Below, piece by piece: positions 5,851 through 6,128 of a stretch of DNA of 6,128 nucleotides. The DNA is taken from NCBI GenBank assembly GCA_026982515.1, contig JALSGY010000039.1, forward strand, positions 1-6,128, written 5' to 3'. This stretch comes from Paracoccaceae bacterium (lineage in GTDB: Bacteria; Pseudomonadota; Alphaproteobacteria; Rhodobacterales; Rhodobacteraceae). The translations under genes were made by a program, and so were the position numbers. How positions within the stretch are numbered: position 1 is the first letter of the stretch; every line of letters starts with the position of its first letter. The notes below the pieces were generated by a model that saw only the letters and a program-made list of their open reading frames with translations, made no database searches and was not told where the DNA came from.

Positions 5851-6128
5851 CTAGCTCCTGATTCGCCCGTTCTTCGCCACCAGTTCCTTCGCCAGCGCCC
5901 GATAGGCCTGGCTGCCCTTCGATGCGCTGTCATACTGCAAGACCGGCAGCGCGAATGACGGTGCCTCGCTGAGCCGGACGTTGCGGGGAATCACCGTCTC
6001 AAACACCAGATCGCCAAGATTCTCGCGCGCATCCGCCTCCACCTGCTGCGACAGGTTGTTGCGCCTGTCATACATCGTCAGAACGATTCCCTCTATCCGC
6101 AGCTTCGAATTGGCCGTCTGCCGGATCT
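5851..6128 (-). CDS. parA: ParA, chromosome partition ATPase, C-terminal part (5' end outside window)
   Basis: The frame is open from the right edge, so the first Met at 6075 is internal and not the start. About 91 C-terminal residues are visible. They match the end of chromosomal ParA/Soj: KLRIEGIVLTMYDRRNNLS, then VIPRNVRLSEAPSFALPVLQYDSASKGSQAY and a final helix ALAKEL. ParA is a deviant-Walker ATPase that binds nucleoid DNA as an ATP dimer and is stimulated by ParB. The P-loop and Walker B parts lie outside the window. The TAG stop at 5853-5851 is followed 12 nt later by parB, giving the standard parAB operon. Confidence 0.97.
   Translation of the reverse strand, partial: IRQTANSKLRIEGIVLTMYDRRNNLSQQVEADARENLGDLVFETVIPRNVRLSEAPSFALPVLQYDSASKGSQAYRALAKELVAKNGRIRS

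Noticed and set aside
1..6128. A previously undescribed biological system
   Set aside because: Nearly every base is accounted for by eight recognised housekeeping genes in a familiar alphaproteobacterial order; no unknown gene or repeat array is left over.

Overview
The window is an ordinary, gene-dense stretch of a high-G+C bacterial chromosome. The proteins read like those of an alphaproteobacterium, most likely of the Rhodobacterales/Paracoccaceae type. This is judged from protein wording and gene order, not from a database search. The conserved core is parA-parB, hemW, rdgB, rph, hrcA and grpE. That set is commonly found together near the chromosome partition locus, and so often near the replication origin, in this group. 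I see no mobile element, phage gene, CRISPR array, tRNA or rRNA, and nothing that looks like a new multi-gene system.

Layout from left to right. The 3' third of mutS (+) enters from the left edge and converges on grpE (-), with about 50 bp of coding overlap. grpE lies directly downstream of hrcA (-) in a two-gene heat-shock operon. A 108-bp gap (2321-2428) separates hrcA from the divergent rph (+) and is the only real regulatory space in the window. It holds good Shine-Dalgarno sites for both genes, a possible hrcA promoter and a perfect 7-bp-arm inverted repeat. No CIRCE operator is visible there. The + strand then carries rph, rdgB and hemW as a tightly packed, probably translationally coupled operon: a 3-nt gap with a GTG start for rdgB, then an 8-bp overlap with a TTG start for hemW. 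hemW converges on parB (-) across 34 bp, and parB is preceded by the 3' end of parA (-), which runs off the right edge.

Functions. mutS: DNA mismatch repair. hrcA/grpE: heat-shock repression and DnaK nucleotide exchange. rph: tRNA 3' maturation. rdgB: cleansing of non-canonical nucleotides (ITP/XTP). hemW: radical-SAM-type heme chaperone. parA/parB: chromosome segregation. All genes look intact apart from the two cut by the window edges. The points worth a second look are small: overlapping gene ends, unusual start codons, the inverted repeat between hrcA and rph, two local islands of unusual codons (in hrcA and parB), and a few short repeated motifs.
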